DNA from: JBQTII01 sp052388275
Lineage (GTDB): Bacteria > Actinomycetota > Actinomycetes > Sporichthyales > Sporichthyaceae
Length of the DNA: 64,000 nucleotides
Direction of reading: 5' to 3'
Assembly: GCA_052388275.1 (NCBI GenBank)
Contig: JBQTII010000063.1
Coordinates: forward strand, 1 to 64,000
The position numbers and the translations under genes were made by a program. The notes beneath the pieces were generated by a model. That model was not told the origin of the DNA, did no database searches, and saw only the letters and a list, made by a program, of their open reading frames with translations. Shown here one piece after another: positions 17,868 through 26,238 of the stretch (the first letter of the stretch is position 1; each line of letters opens with the position of its first letter).

Positions 17868-18542
17868 TCAGAACAGCCGATCCTCTGCATTGTCGGCGCC
17901 GCGCAGGGCGTCGTAGTCCAGCACGACGCACGCGATGCCGCGGTCCTCGGCGAGGACCCGGGCCTGCGGCTTGATCTCCTGCGCGGCGAAGACGCCGCGG
18001 ACCGGGGCGAGCAAGGGGTCGCGGTTCATCAGCTCCAGGTAGCGCGTGAGCTGCTCGACGCCGTCGATCTCCCCGCGGCGCTTGATCTCCACCGCGACGC
18101 TGGCCCCGGCCGCGTCCTTGCAGAGCAGATCCACCGGGCCGATCGCGGTCGGGTACTCCCGGCGCACCAGCCGCCAGCCGGCCCCCAGTATTTCGGCCTG
18201 GGCCGCGAGGAGCACCTGCAGATGCGCCTCGACGCCGTCCTTTTGCAGCCCGGGATCGACGCCGAGCTCGTGCGCGCTGTCGTGCACCACCTCGGCGAGG
18301 GTGATCTGCAGTTGCTCGCCCGCCTTGTTGACCACCAACCACGAGGATTGGCCGTCCGCCATCGCGGACTCGGTGAGCGTGCACGGTGGGGACATCCAGT
18401 TCAGCGGCTTGTAGGAACCGCCGTCGGAATGCACCAGCACCGAGCCGTCGGCCTTGACCAAGAGCAGGCGGGTCGCCATCGGCAGGTGGGCGGTGAGTCG
18501 CCCGACGTAGTCCACCTGGCAGCGGGCGATCACAAGGCGCAC
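17868..18542 (-). CDS. nucS: Endonuclease NucS / EndoMS
   Basis: The 224-residue nuclease is the core of the non-canonical mismatch repair of Actinobacteria and some archaea; it cuts both strands at G-T, G-G and T-T mismatches. The N-terminal DNA-binding half (VDYVGRLTAHLPMATRLLLV, then DGSYKPLNWMSPPC) and the C-terminal nuclease motif (GPVDLLCKDAAGASVAVEIK, with Asp, Glu and Lys) are complete. The C-terminal tail (DNAEDRLF) resembles a beta-clamp binding end. Presence of NucS is strong evidence for an actinobacterium. Confidence 0.96.
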   Translation of the reverse strand: MRLVIARCQVDYVGRLTAHLPMATRLLLVKADGSVLVHSDGGSYKPLNWMSPPCTLTESAMADGQSSWLVVNKAGEQLQITLAEVVHDSAHELGVDPGLQKDGVEAHLQVLLAAQAEILGAGWRLVRREYPTAIGPVDLLCKDAAGASVAVEIKRRGEIDGVEQLTRYLELMNRDPLLAPVRGVFAAQEIKPQARVLAEDRGIACVVLDYDALRGADNAEDRLF

Positions 18543-18573
18543 GCGGTCACCGTAGCCGCCCGCGCCGGGACCC

Positions 18574-19068
18574 TCAGAGCAGGACGTACCCGGAGCGGGC
18601 GATCCGGAAGCCCTTGCGCTCGCCCTTCGTGGTCCGGCAGGTCACGCCCTTGCGGGCGGATTTGCAGGCGATGTTGCCGGCGGTGACGGACTTGCCGTAG
18701 CCGAGCGTCGTGCAGGAATCGATGGTTCCGCGCGGCCCGCACAGCGGCCCGATGTCGCCGCGGCACGCCCCGACCCGCACAGAGCCGCTGCGGGCCAGGA
18801 AGACCTCCGCCGGTTCCCAGTCCAGATCACACGAGGCCGGCCTGGGCGGGCGGTTGGTCCAGTTGTCCCGCTCCACCACGCAGTTCGCCCCCGGCCCGAA
18901 GTTGGCGTCCGAGGACAGGAAGCAGTCGATGTTGCCGCTCGGGCTGGTGAAGTGCACGGTCTTGGCGGCCTGGTCCGCAAGGGTAAGCGCGTCGGCCGCA
19001 CCCATCGGCGCGAGGGCGAGGGCTCCGGCGAGCGCTCCGGCGAGGGCTCCACGGACGATCATGCGCAT
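18574..19068 (-). CDS. Secreted DUF6636-like protein
   Basis: The 164-residue protein has a signal peptide (MIVRGALAGALAGALALAP) and a mature domain with FTSPSGNIDCFLS near the start, four to eight cysteines likely paired in disulfides, and GNIACKSARKGVTCRTTKGE near the end. The SPSGNIxC motif is that of the DUF6636 family of exported actinobacterial proteins. Function is unknown. It is divergent from the dehydrogenase gene at 19329. Confidence 0.75.
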   Translation of the reverse strand: MRMIVRGALAGALAGALALAPMGAADALTLADQAAKTVHFTSPSGNIDCFLSSDANFGPGANCVVERDNWTNRPPRPASCDLDWEPAEVFLARSGSVRVGACRGDIGPLCGPRGTIDSCTTLGYGKSVTAGNIACKSARKGVTCRTTKGERKGFRIARSGYVLL

Positions 19069-19244
19069 GTGACACTCCTGAGTTTGCGAACGCCTCGGTG
19101 AGTGCCCCTGTCGGCCTCGTCGATGACGTAGTGGTGCCCGCAGTGGACTTGTGGCCCGGCGGTGCGCGCGAGCTGTGAACGGTCGTGCGGTGACCGTCGA
19201 TCGATTCGCTCGACCGCCCGTCGAACGGGACCCTACAGCATTTG

Positions 19245-19257
19245 TTACTCGTCAGTA
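19245..19257 (+). promoter_or_regulatory. Candidate TetR/FadR-type operator upstream of the dehydrogenase gene
   Basis: TTACTCGTCAGTA holds the dyad TACT-N4-AGTA, 72 nt before the ATG. It resembles the TACTxxxxAGTA cores of acyl-CoA-responsive repressors of actinobacterial beta-oxidation genes. The wider GTTAC...GTAAC pair (19244-19248 and about 19265-19269) could be a second operator. Inference only. Confidence 0.4.
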
Positions 19258-19328
19258 GGATCCCGTAACCTGTTCGGGTTGCGGGTGGCCGGACCGGAGC
19301 CCCCGCGCAGGGATGAGTGGAGTATCAG

Positions 19329-21110
19329 ATGGCCGCCGAGTTCGCCACCGCTGCCGTGATCGGCCTGGGGACCATGGGGTCCGGCATCGCCGAGGTACTC
19401 GCGCGCACCGGAATGTCGGTCGTCGGCATCGAAGTCGACACAGCCGCCGCGGGACGCGCCCTGGCCCGCCTGGAGGGCTCGACCGCCCGGGCCGTCGCCG
19501 ACGGCAAGCTGACCGCGGCCGAGCGCGCGGACCTGCTCGCCCGGATCGCGATCGGCACCGACCTCGCGGCGGTTGCGGGCGCCGACCTGGTGGTCGAGGC
19601 GGTGCCCGAGGACCTGGACCTCAAGCGCTCGATCTTCGCCGCGCTGGACGCCGTCACCCGCGCCGACGCCGTGCTCGCGACCAACACCTCCTCGCTGTCG
19701 GTCACCGAGATCTCGGTGGCCACCGCCAATCCGCGCCGGGTGCTCGGGGTGCACTTCTTCAACCCGGCGCCGATCCAGCAACTGGTCGAGGTCGTGCGCA
19801 CGGTCGTCACCGACCCCGCGGCCGTCGACAGTGTGACGATCCTGGTGGAGAAGCTGGGCAAGACCCCGGTGGTGTGCGGGGACAAGGCCGGCTTCATCGC
19901 CAACGCCCTGCTGTTCGGGTACCTCAACCACGCGGTCACGCTGTACGAGTCCCGCTACGCCAGCCGCGAGGACATCGACGCCGCGATGATCTACGGCTGC
20001 GGGTACCCGATGGGCCCCCTCGCGCTGCTCGACCTGATCGGCCTGGACACCGCCTACGAGATCCTCAACTCGATGTACCGCCAGGGCCGCAAGCGCGTGC
20101 ACGCACCGGCGCCGCTGCTCAAGCAGATGATCACTGCGGGCCTGCGCGGGCGCAAGACCGGGCGCGGCTTCTACACCTACGCCGGCAAGGATGCTCCCGA
20201 CGTGGTGGCCGACGAACTGACGCCGAGCGCAGATGCGAAACCGACGATGCGTCACGACATCGCCCGGGTCGCCGTGATCGGCACCGGCACCATGGCCACC
20301 GGGATCATCGAAGTAGTGGCCAAGGCCGGGTACCAGGTCGTCTATGTCGCCCGCAGCGAGGAAAAGGTCGGCGCGGTGCGCTCCGCGCTGACCAAGTCGC
20401 TGGAGAAGGCCGTGCAGCGCGGCAAGCTCACCGAGGCCGTGCGCGACGAGGTGCTCGGCCGGGTCACGGGGACGACCTCGCTGGACGATCTCGCCCAGGT
20501 GGACCTGGTGATCGAGGCCGTCGTCGAGGACCTCGCGGTGAAGAAGGCGCTGTTCTCCAATCTCGACGACATCGTGGCGCCGGGCGCCATCCTGGCGACC
20601 ACCACGTCGTCGCTGCCGGTCATCGAGCTGGCCGCCGAGACCCAGCGTCCCGGCGACGTGATCGGCATCCACTTCTTCAACCCGGCCTCGGTGATGAAGC
20701 TCGTCGAGGTCGTGCACACCGTCGCGACCGCCCCCGAGGTCATCGAGACCTCCCGGGCGCTGTGCGCCAAGCTCGGCAAGGTCGCTGTCACCTGCGGGGA
20801 CCGGGCCGGTTTCATCGTCAACGCGTTGCTCTTCCCCTACCTCAACGACGCGGTCGCGATGCTGGAGGCGCACTACGCGAGCGCGGACGACATCGACCTG
20901 GCGATGAAGGAGGGATGCCGGCTGCCGATCGGTCCCTACGCCCTGCTAGACGTCGACGGTCTCGATGTCTCGCTGGCGATCCAGCGCACCTTGTTCGCCG
21001 AGTTCCGCGAGCCTGATTTCGCCCCGGCGCCGTTGCTGGAGCACCTGGTGACGGCGGGCTACCTCGGGCGCAAGACCGGCCGGGGCTTCCGGGACTACAG
21101 CGCCAGGTAG
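19329..21110 (+). CDS. Tandem 3-hydroxyacyl-CoA dehydrogenase (3-hydroxybutyryl-CoA dehydrogenase type)
   Basis: The 593-residue protein contains two consecutive full-length HAD units of about 290 residues. Each has a Rossmann NAD site (GLGTMGSGIAEV in unit 1, GTGTMATGIIEV in unit 2), the catalytic HFFNP (GVHFFNPAPIQ and GIHFFNPASVM) and a C-terminal GRKTGRGF motif. The enzyme oxidises 3-hydroxyacyl-CoA to 3-ketoacyl-CoA in beta-oxidation, PaaH-type catabolism or the ethylmalonyl-CoA pathway. Similar fused forms occur in Streptomyces. ATG at 19329 follows GGAG at 19319-19322; an in-frame GTG at 19317 is less likely. Stop is TAG. Confidence 0.92.
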   Translation: MAAEFATAAVIGLGTMGSGIAEVLARTGMSVVGIEVDTAAAGRALARLEGSTARAVADGKLTAAERADLLARIAIGTDLAAVAGADLVVEAVPEDLDLKRSIFAALDAVTRADAVLATNTSSLSVTEISVATANPRRVLGVHFFNPAPIQQLVEVVRTVVTDPAAVDSVTILVEKLGKTPVVCGDKAGFIANALLFGYLNHAVTLYESRYASREDIDAAMIYGCGYPMGPLALLDLIGLDTAYEILNSMYRQGRKRVHAPAPLLKQMITAGLRGRKTGRGFYTYAGKDAPDVVADELTPSADAKPTMRHDIARVAVIGTGTMATGIIEVVAKAGYQVVYVARSEEKVGAVRSALTKSLEKAVQRGKLTEAVRDEVLGRVTGTTSLDDLAQVDLVIEAVVEDLAVKKALFSNLDDIVAPGAILATTTSSLPVIELAAETQRPGDVIGIHFFNPASVMKLVEVVHTVATAPEVIETSRALCAKLGKVAVTCGDRAGFIVNALLFPYLNDAVAMLEAHYASADDIDLAMKEGCRLPIGPYALLDVDGLDVSLAIQRTLFAEFREPDFAPAPLLEHLVTAGYLGRKTGRGFRDYSAR

Positions 21111-21141
21111 CCCTGCGCTCGCTCCCCGTTAGGGTGGGCGA

Positions 21142-21621
21142 ATGGATGAGGTTCTGACGCTGTGCCAGGAACTGCCCGAGCGCACGTTCGCCCCCGATGC
21201 GGACCTCCTCGCCGAGGGGGAGCGCTCCGGTGAGATCCACGTCCTGCTGTCCGGGACCGTGGGGATCGAGTCCCACGACGTTCTGATCAAGCGGGTGTCC
21301 GAGCCGGGCTCGTTCCTCGGGGAGATCTCGGCGCTGCTCGGCGGCACGCACTCCGCCCGGGTCTTCGCCCTCACTGCGGTGCGCACCAAGGTGATGCGGG
21401 CGGACACGGTCACCGAGAACCCGGCGCTGTTGCTGGCGATGGCGCGCCTGCTCGCGGCGCGGTTACAGGCCATCACCGGTTACCTGGTGGATCTGCGGAC
21501 GCAGTATGCCGACTACGAGGGGCATCTGGCGATCATGGCCGATGTGCTCTCGGAGCTGACCTCGGCTCGGCCGGTGACGATCTCGCGGGGCTCGGACCGC
21601 GACGACGTGTACGAGCACTGA
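21142..21621 (+). CDS. Cyclic nucleotide-binding domain protein
   Basis: The 159-residue protein is a single cNMP-binding beta barrel with FAPDADLLAEGERSGEIHVL, then VSEPGSFLGEISALLGGTHS and ARVFALTAVRTKVM. The phosphate-binding cassette FLGEISALLGGTHSARVFAL carries the expected Gly-Glu and Arg-type positions. No helix-turn-helix follows the barrel, so it is not a CRP-type transcription factor but a stand-alone sensor. It lies 24 nt before the metallophosphoesterase gene and upstream of an adenylyl cyclase-like gene, which points to a cyclic-nucleotide circuit. Confidence 0.86.
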   Translation: MDEVLTLCQELPERTFAPDADLLAEGERSGEIHVLLSGTVGIESHDVLIKRVSEPGSFLGEISALLGGTHSARVFALTAVRTKVMRADTVTENPALLLAMARLLAARLQAITGYLVDLRTQYADYEGHLAIMADVLSELTSARPVTISRGSDRDDVYEH

Positions 21622-21645
21622 GTCGAGGTCGGGAGGGGGTCTGCA

Positions 21646-22368
21646 ATGAAGCTGTTGCTGGTCTCGGACCTGCACTACTCGCTGCGTCATTTCGACTGGG
21701 TGATGGCGCGCGCCGGTGACTTCGATGCCCTGGTGCTGGCCGGTGACCAGTTGTCCATCGCCGCCCCGGTCGCGATCGAGGCCCAGATCGCGGCGGTGCG
21801 CGCCACGGTCCGCAAGCTCGCCGAGACCACCCCGGTGTTCATGTGCTCGGGAAACCACGACCTCAACGCGCTCAACACCGCGGGAGAGAAGACCGCGGAC
21901 TGGCTCACTGCCCTGGCCGAGGCTGGTGCCGTCATCGACGGGTCCACCACCGTGCTGGGGGACACCCTGATCAGCGTGCTGCCGTGGTGGGACGGGCCGG
22001 CGGCCCGCAAGGAATGCGAGGCGCAACTGGCCGCAGTCGAGCGCGGGGATGCGGCGCGTTGGCTGTGGGTCTATCACTCCCCACCCCAGTCGTTGCTGAG
22101 CTGGACGGGTTCGCGTCATTACGGAGATCCGACGGTCGCGCAGTGGATCACCGAGTTCTCCCCGGATGCCGTGCTGTGCGGGCACATCCATCAAGCGCCG
22201 TTCGCTCCCGACGGGTCCTGGGTGGATCGGGTCGGGTCGGCCTGGGTGTTCAACCCCGGCAAGCAGACCGGACCGGTACCGACCTCGATCGAGATCGACT
22301 TCGGGGCGAACACCGCCCGCTGGACCTCGATGACCGGGGTTGAGGAACGCACGCTGCTCCCAGGGTGA
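21646..22368 (+). CDS. Metallophosphoesterase
   Basis: The 240-residue protein has all calcineurin-like metal motifs in order: DLH in LLLVSDLHYS, AGDQ, GNHD in FMCSGNHDLNALN, H in VYHSPP, and GHIH in LCGHIHQAP. Substrate is not given by sequence: class III cAMP phosphodiesterases share this fold. It overlaps the cyclase-like gene by 4 nt (GTGA), so the two are translationally coupled, and it follows the CNB gene. A role in degrading the cyclase product is attractive but inferred. Confidence 0.88.
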   Translation: MKLLLVSDLHYSLRHFDWVMARAGDFDALVLAGDQLSIAAPVAIEAQIAAVRATVRKLAETTPVFMCSGNHDLNALNTAGEKTADWLTALAEAGAVIDGSTTVLGDTLISVLPWWDGPAARKECEAQLAAVERGDAARWLWVYHSPPQSLLSWTGSRHYGDPTVAQWITEFSPDAVLCGHIHQAPFAPDGSWVDRVGSAWVFNPGKQTGPVPTSIEIDFGANTARWTSMTGVEERTLLPG

Positions 22369-25300
22369 GTGCCGACGTGAGCGAGGACCAGTATTCAGGC
22401 GGCGGCTGGATCGACCGCGAGGTCACGAGCGCGCGGATCTTCGACGCCTACGTGCCGCGACTGGTGCTCCATCACCTGGCCCGCGAGCCGTTCCACCCGG
22501 TGCGCACCGTGGCCGGCACGATGATGTTCGCGGACCTGTCCGGCTTCACCGCACTGTCCGAGAAGCTGCAACGGCGCGGGTCCGAGGGCGCGGAACTTCT
22601 CGTGGTGACCGTCAACACCGTCTTCGAGGCGTTGTTGCGGATCGCGTACGACAACGGCGGCTCGCTGATCAAGTTCGGCGGCGACGCGCTGCTGATCTTC
22701 TTCTACGGCGAGGGCCACGAATGCCGTGGTGCCAACGCGGCGTTCCGGATGCGCGAGCGGCTGCGCACCGTGGGCAAGCTGGAGGTCTCCGGGATCCGCG
22801 GGGTGCTGCGGATGACGGTGGGCCTGCACAGCGATGAGTTCCACTTCGTGCTCGCCGGGCAATCCCACAAGGAGCACCTGGTCCTGGGCGCGGGGGCGCG
22901 CGGAATCGTCGAGACCGAGGCCCTCGCGCAGAACGGGCAGATCGTCATCTCGGCCGCCGTGGCGGCCGCGCTGCCGCTGCGTTGCCTCGGGCCCGCGGTG
23001 GGGCAGGACGGTGCCCGGTTACTGCGGCGCACTCCACTTGAGCACCCCGCACCGCTGCCGACCGAGGACATCCCTCGCCCGCCGAACGAGGTCGTCGGCC
23101 AGGCACTCTCCACCGCGGTGCGGGCGCACGTCATGGCCGGGCGGGCGGCGCCGGAACACCGGCGAGCGTCTGTGGCGTTCCTGCAATTCGCCGGCGCGAA
23201 CGCGATCATCGAATCCGCCGGGATCGACGCGGCCGCGGCCAAAGTGCACGAGCTGGTCGTGACGGCCCAACAGGCAGCGGACGCATGGGAGATCTGCTTC
23301 CTGGATTCCGACGTCGACGCCGATGGCGGCAAGCTCCTCTTCACCGCCGGCGCCCCGCGCGTGGTGGGCGACGACGAGGAGCGCATGCTGCTGGCGATGC
23401 GTCAGATCATCGACGCACGAGCGAAGCTGAGCGGCCCGCAGGAGCTGCGGGTGCGGATCGGGGTCAACCGGGGCCCGGTGTTCACCGGGGAGCTGGGTCC
23501 GTACTACCGGCGCTCCTACATCGTGATGGGCGATACCACCAACCTCGCCGCCCGGGTGATGGGCAAGTCCAAGCCGGGGACGGTGTGGGCGACGCCGGGG
23601 ATCCTGGAGCGCTCGACCACCCGGTTCGACACCGTCAAGCTTGAGCCGTTCGCAGCCAAGGGCAAGGCCAGGCTCGTGCAGGCCTACCAGGTCGGTCACG
23701 CACTGCGCGCGACGACGGCGAGCGACCAGGCGCGGGAGCGGGCGGCGCTGACCGGGCGCGGCGCGCAGACCGCCGTGCTCGAGGCCCGGCTGAGCGCTCT
23801 GGGTGATCGCGCCGGTGCGGCGATCACGCTGATCGGTGAGGCGGGCGTGGGCAAGACCCGCCTGCTGGAGTGGGTGCGGGAGCGGGGACGCGTGCTCGAT
23901 CCGCAGGTTCACCAGGTCCGCGCGGCCTGCGAGGCGCATACCGCCCTGACGCCCTACGGACCGTGGCAGACCCTGCTGCCCGCGCTGATGGGCCTGGCGC
24001 CGACGACGACGCCCGCGCAGGCCTACGCGGCCGCGGCGGCGCGGTGCGCGGGGACCGACCTGGCCAACTGGGCGCCGTTGATCGCCGATGTGCTCGGACA
24101 CGAGGTGGAGCCCACGGCGGCGGTCGCGGCGCTCTCGCCGGAGTTTCGCCAGGCTCGGGTGCACGAGGTGCTCTGGCGCTTCCTTGCCCCCGAACGCACC
24201 CGGCCGACTGTGCTCGAGATCGACAACGCCCACCTGCTGGACGAGAGCTCGGCGGCGTTGCTGCGCGCCGTGCTCGCCACCCTGGCCCGCCTGCCCTGGT
24301 TGGTCGTGCTCGCGGGCCGGCCGGCCGGCTTCGCCGAACTCGGCGCGCAGCGCCTTGAGCTGGCCCCCTTGTCCCCCGACGACGCCGTCGAGTTGGCCCA
24401 GGCGGTCACCGATGCCGCGCCGCTGCCTGCGCACGTTCTCGACGAGGCGGTGGCGCGATCGGGTGGCAATCCGCAGTTCCTTCTCGACCTGCTCGATGCC
24501 GCGGCCGGCGGTGGCGGTGAGCTGCCCGAATCCGCGGCGGGGGCCGCGATGGCCCTCATCGACGCCCTCGCCCCCTCGGACCGCACCGTGGTGCGCCGGC
24601 TCAGCGTGCTCGGGACCAGCTTCCATCCGCAGCGGCTGCCGGGGCTCGGCATCGACCCCGACCCGCAGATCTGGGCGCGGCTCGCCGGGGTGTTCGACAG
24701 CGACCCGAGCGGGCGGATGAGCTTTCGCCGCACCGCTGTGGCCGAGGCGGCCTACTCCACCTTGCCTTTCGGGGCGCGGCGCGCGATGCATGCCGAACTC
24801 GCGGCGGCGCTGGAGGCCGACTCGAGTGCGGCCCCCGACCCGGCGGCGCTGGCCAGGCATCACCGCGCGGCCGGCGCACACGAGGCCGCGCTGCCGTACA
24901 CCGTCGCCGCGGCGCAGCGGTCCCTGACGCGCGGCGCCGCGGCGGATGCGGCGCGGCTGTTTCGGGCCGCGTTGGACTCCGCGCTGACGCTGCGGCGCAG
25001 CGGCGCGGAGCTGGCGCCGATCTTCGACGGGCTCGGGGTGGCGCTGCGCCGGGCCGGGGAGGGGCGGGCGGCCGAGGCGGTGTACCGCCAGGCGCGCTCG
25101 CACTCCGCTGACCCGGTGCGCCGCGCGGAGCTGTATTACCGTCAGGCCCGCCTCGCCCACCGTGAGGGCCGCTACAGCGCGAGTGTGCGCACGGCCCGCG
25201 CCGGGCGGCGGGCCCTGGAGGGCGCGCGCGATCCGGACGCGATCGCCTGGCGTGCGTGCCTGCTCAGCAATGAGGCCGCCGACCGGTTGCGGCAGGGCAG

Positions 25301-26231
25301 GCTGGGCGCCTCCGATGCCCTGTGCCGCGCCGCGCTGGCCGAGGCGGCGCACGCCGGGGATGGCGCGCAAGGACCCCGGGCCGCGCAACGGGCCGCGGCG
25401 CATGCCGGCTACCTGCTGGACTGGACCCTGGTCGAGCGCGAGCGGTCCGCCGAGGCGGTGTACTCCGAGCGCGCCCGCGAGATCTACGCCTCACTCGGCG
25501 ACCTCGAGGACCTGGCCAACGTGGAGAACAACCTCGGGATGTTCGCCTACTGGGACGGGCGCTGGGATGACGCCGTGGCGCGCTACCGCGTCGCCGCGGA
25601 ACTCTCCGAGCGCATCGGCGATGTGATGGGCGTCGGGTTCGGCGACTGCAACATCGGTGAGGTGCTCGCCGATCAGGGCCGCTGGGTCGAGGCCGAGGCA
25701 GCGCTGCGCAGGGCGCTACGTGCCTGGCGTTCGGTGGGGGATGAGGCCGGCGGCGGCTTTGCCCGCATGCTGCTGGGGCGCGCCCTGACGCGGGCGGGCC
25801 GTGACGAGGAGGGCACGGCGCTGCTGGCGACCGCGGCGGGTGGGCTGGCCGCAGACGCCCTGGACCCCGACGATGCGGTGCTCGCGCAGTGCTACCTGGC
25901 CGAGGCCCATGCCTACGCCGGGCGCGCCGAGGCCGCCCGCGCGGTCCTGGGCGCCGTCGAGGATTCGGTGCCGCCGCGCCAGCGCGCCCTGGTGGCGCGG
26001 GTGCACGCCCTCGCCCTGGCCCCGGACACCGGCGCGGCCTGCACCGCCCTCGCCGCGGCCTACGCGCTGGGCCGCGAGATCAGCGCTGAGCACGACGCCG
26101 CCGTCGCGGCCGATGCCCTGATCGGGCTGGGCGCGGATCCGGGCGGTGAGTATGCCCTTGCCCGGGCCGAGCTCTCGGCCCGGCTCGGCATCGTCGCCTT
26201 TCCCGCGCTGCCGTCGTTCCACGCGTCCTGA
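22365..26231 (+). CDS. Soluble adenylyl cyclase-like protein: two cyclase domains, ATPase and TPR region
   Basis: The 1288-residue protein has two class III cyclase homology domains, at about residues 48-220 and 265-445. Domain 1 has metal Asp57 (FADLSGF) and Asp107 (IKFGGDALL) but lacks the transition-state Asn/Arg pair. Domain 2 lacks the metal Asp (FLQFAG) but has Asn393 and Arg397 (GDTTNLAARVMG). Together they can form one active site, as in mammalian soluble adenylyl cyclase. A P-loop ATPase follows (GEAGVGKT, 491-498), then about 500 residues of TPR-like helices. Start GTG is at 22365, overlapping the metallophosphoesterase stop. cAMP is assumed; cGMP is not excluded. Confidence 0.85.
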   Translation: MSADVSEDQYSGGGWIDREVTSARIFDAYVPRLVLHHLAREPFHPVRTVAGTMMFADLSGFTALSEKLQRRGSEGAELLVVTVNTVFEALLRIAYDNGGSLIKFGGDALLIFFYGEGHECRGANAAFRMRERLRTVGKLEVSGIRGVLRMTVGLHSDEFHFVLAGQSHKEHLVLGAGARGIVETEALAQNGQIVISAAVAAALPLRCLGPAVGQDGARLLRRTPLEHPAPLPTEDIPRPPNEVVGQALSTAVRAHVMAGRAAPEHRRASVAFLQFAGANAIIESAGIDAAAAKVHELVVTAQQAADAWEICFLDSDVDADGGKLLFTAGAPRVVGDDEERMLLAMRQIIDARAKLSGPQELRVRIGVNRGPVFTGELGPYYRRSYIVMGDTTNLAARVMGKSKPGTVWATPGILERSTTRFDTVKLEPFAAKGKARLVQAYQVGHALRATTASDQARERAALTGRGAQTAVLEARLSALGDRAGAAITLIGEAGVGKTRLLEWVRERGRVLDPQVHQVRAACEAHTALTPYGPWQTLLPALMGLAPTTTPAQAYAAAAARCAGTDLANWAPLIADVLGHEVEPTAAVAALSPEFRQARVHEVLWRFLAPERTRPTVLEIDNAHLLDESSAALLRAVLATLARLPWLVVLAGRPAGFAELGAQRLELAPLSPDDAVELAQAVTDAAPLPAHVLDEAVARSGGNPQFLLDLLDAAAGGGGELPESAAGAAMALIDALAPSDRTVVRRLSVLGTSFHPQRLPGLGIDPDPQIWARLAGVFDSDPSGRMSFRRTAVAEAAYSTLPFGARRAMHAELAAALEADSSAAPDPAALARHHRAAGAHEAALPYTVAAAQRSLTRGAAADAARLFRAALDSALTLRRSGAELAPIFDGLGVALRRAGEGRAAEAVYRQARSHSADPVRRAELYYRQARLAHREGRYSASVRTARAGRRALEGARDPDAIAWRACLLSNEAADRLRQGRLGASDALCRAALAEAAHAGDGAQGPRAAQRAAAHAGYLLDWTLVERERSAEAVYSERAREIYASLGDLEDLANVENNLGMFAYWDGRWDDAVARYRVAAELSERIGDVMGVGFGDCNIGEVLADQGRWVEAEAALRRALRAWRSVGDEAGGGFARMLLGRALTRAGRDEEGTALLATAAGGLAADALDPDDAVLAQCYLAEAHAYAGRAEAARAVLGAVEDSVPPRQRALVARVHALALAPDTGAACTALAAAYALGREISAEHDAAVAADALIGLGADPGGEYALARAELSARLGIVAFPALPSFHAS

Positions 26232-26238
26232 GGCCGCG

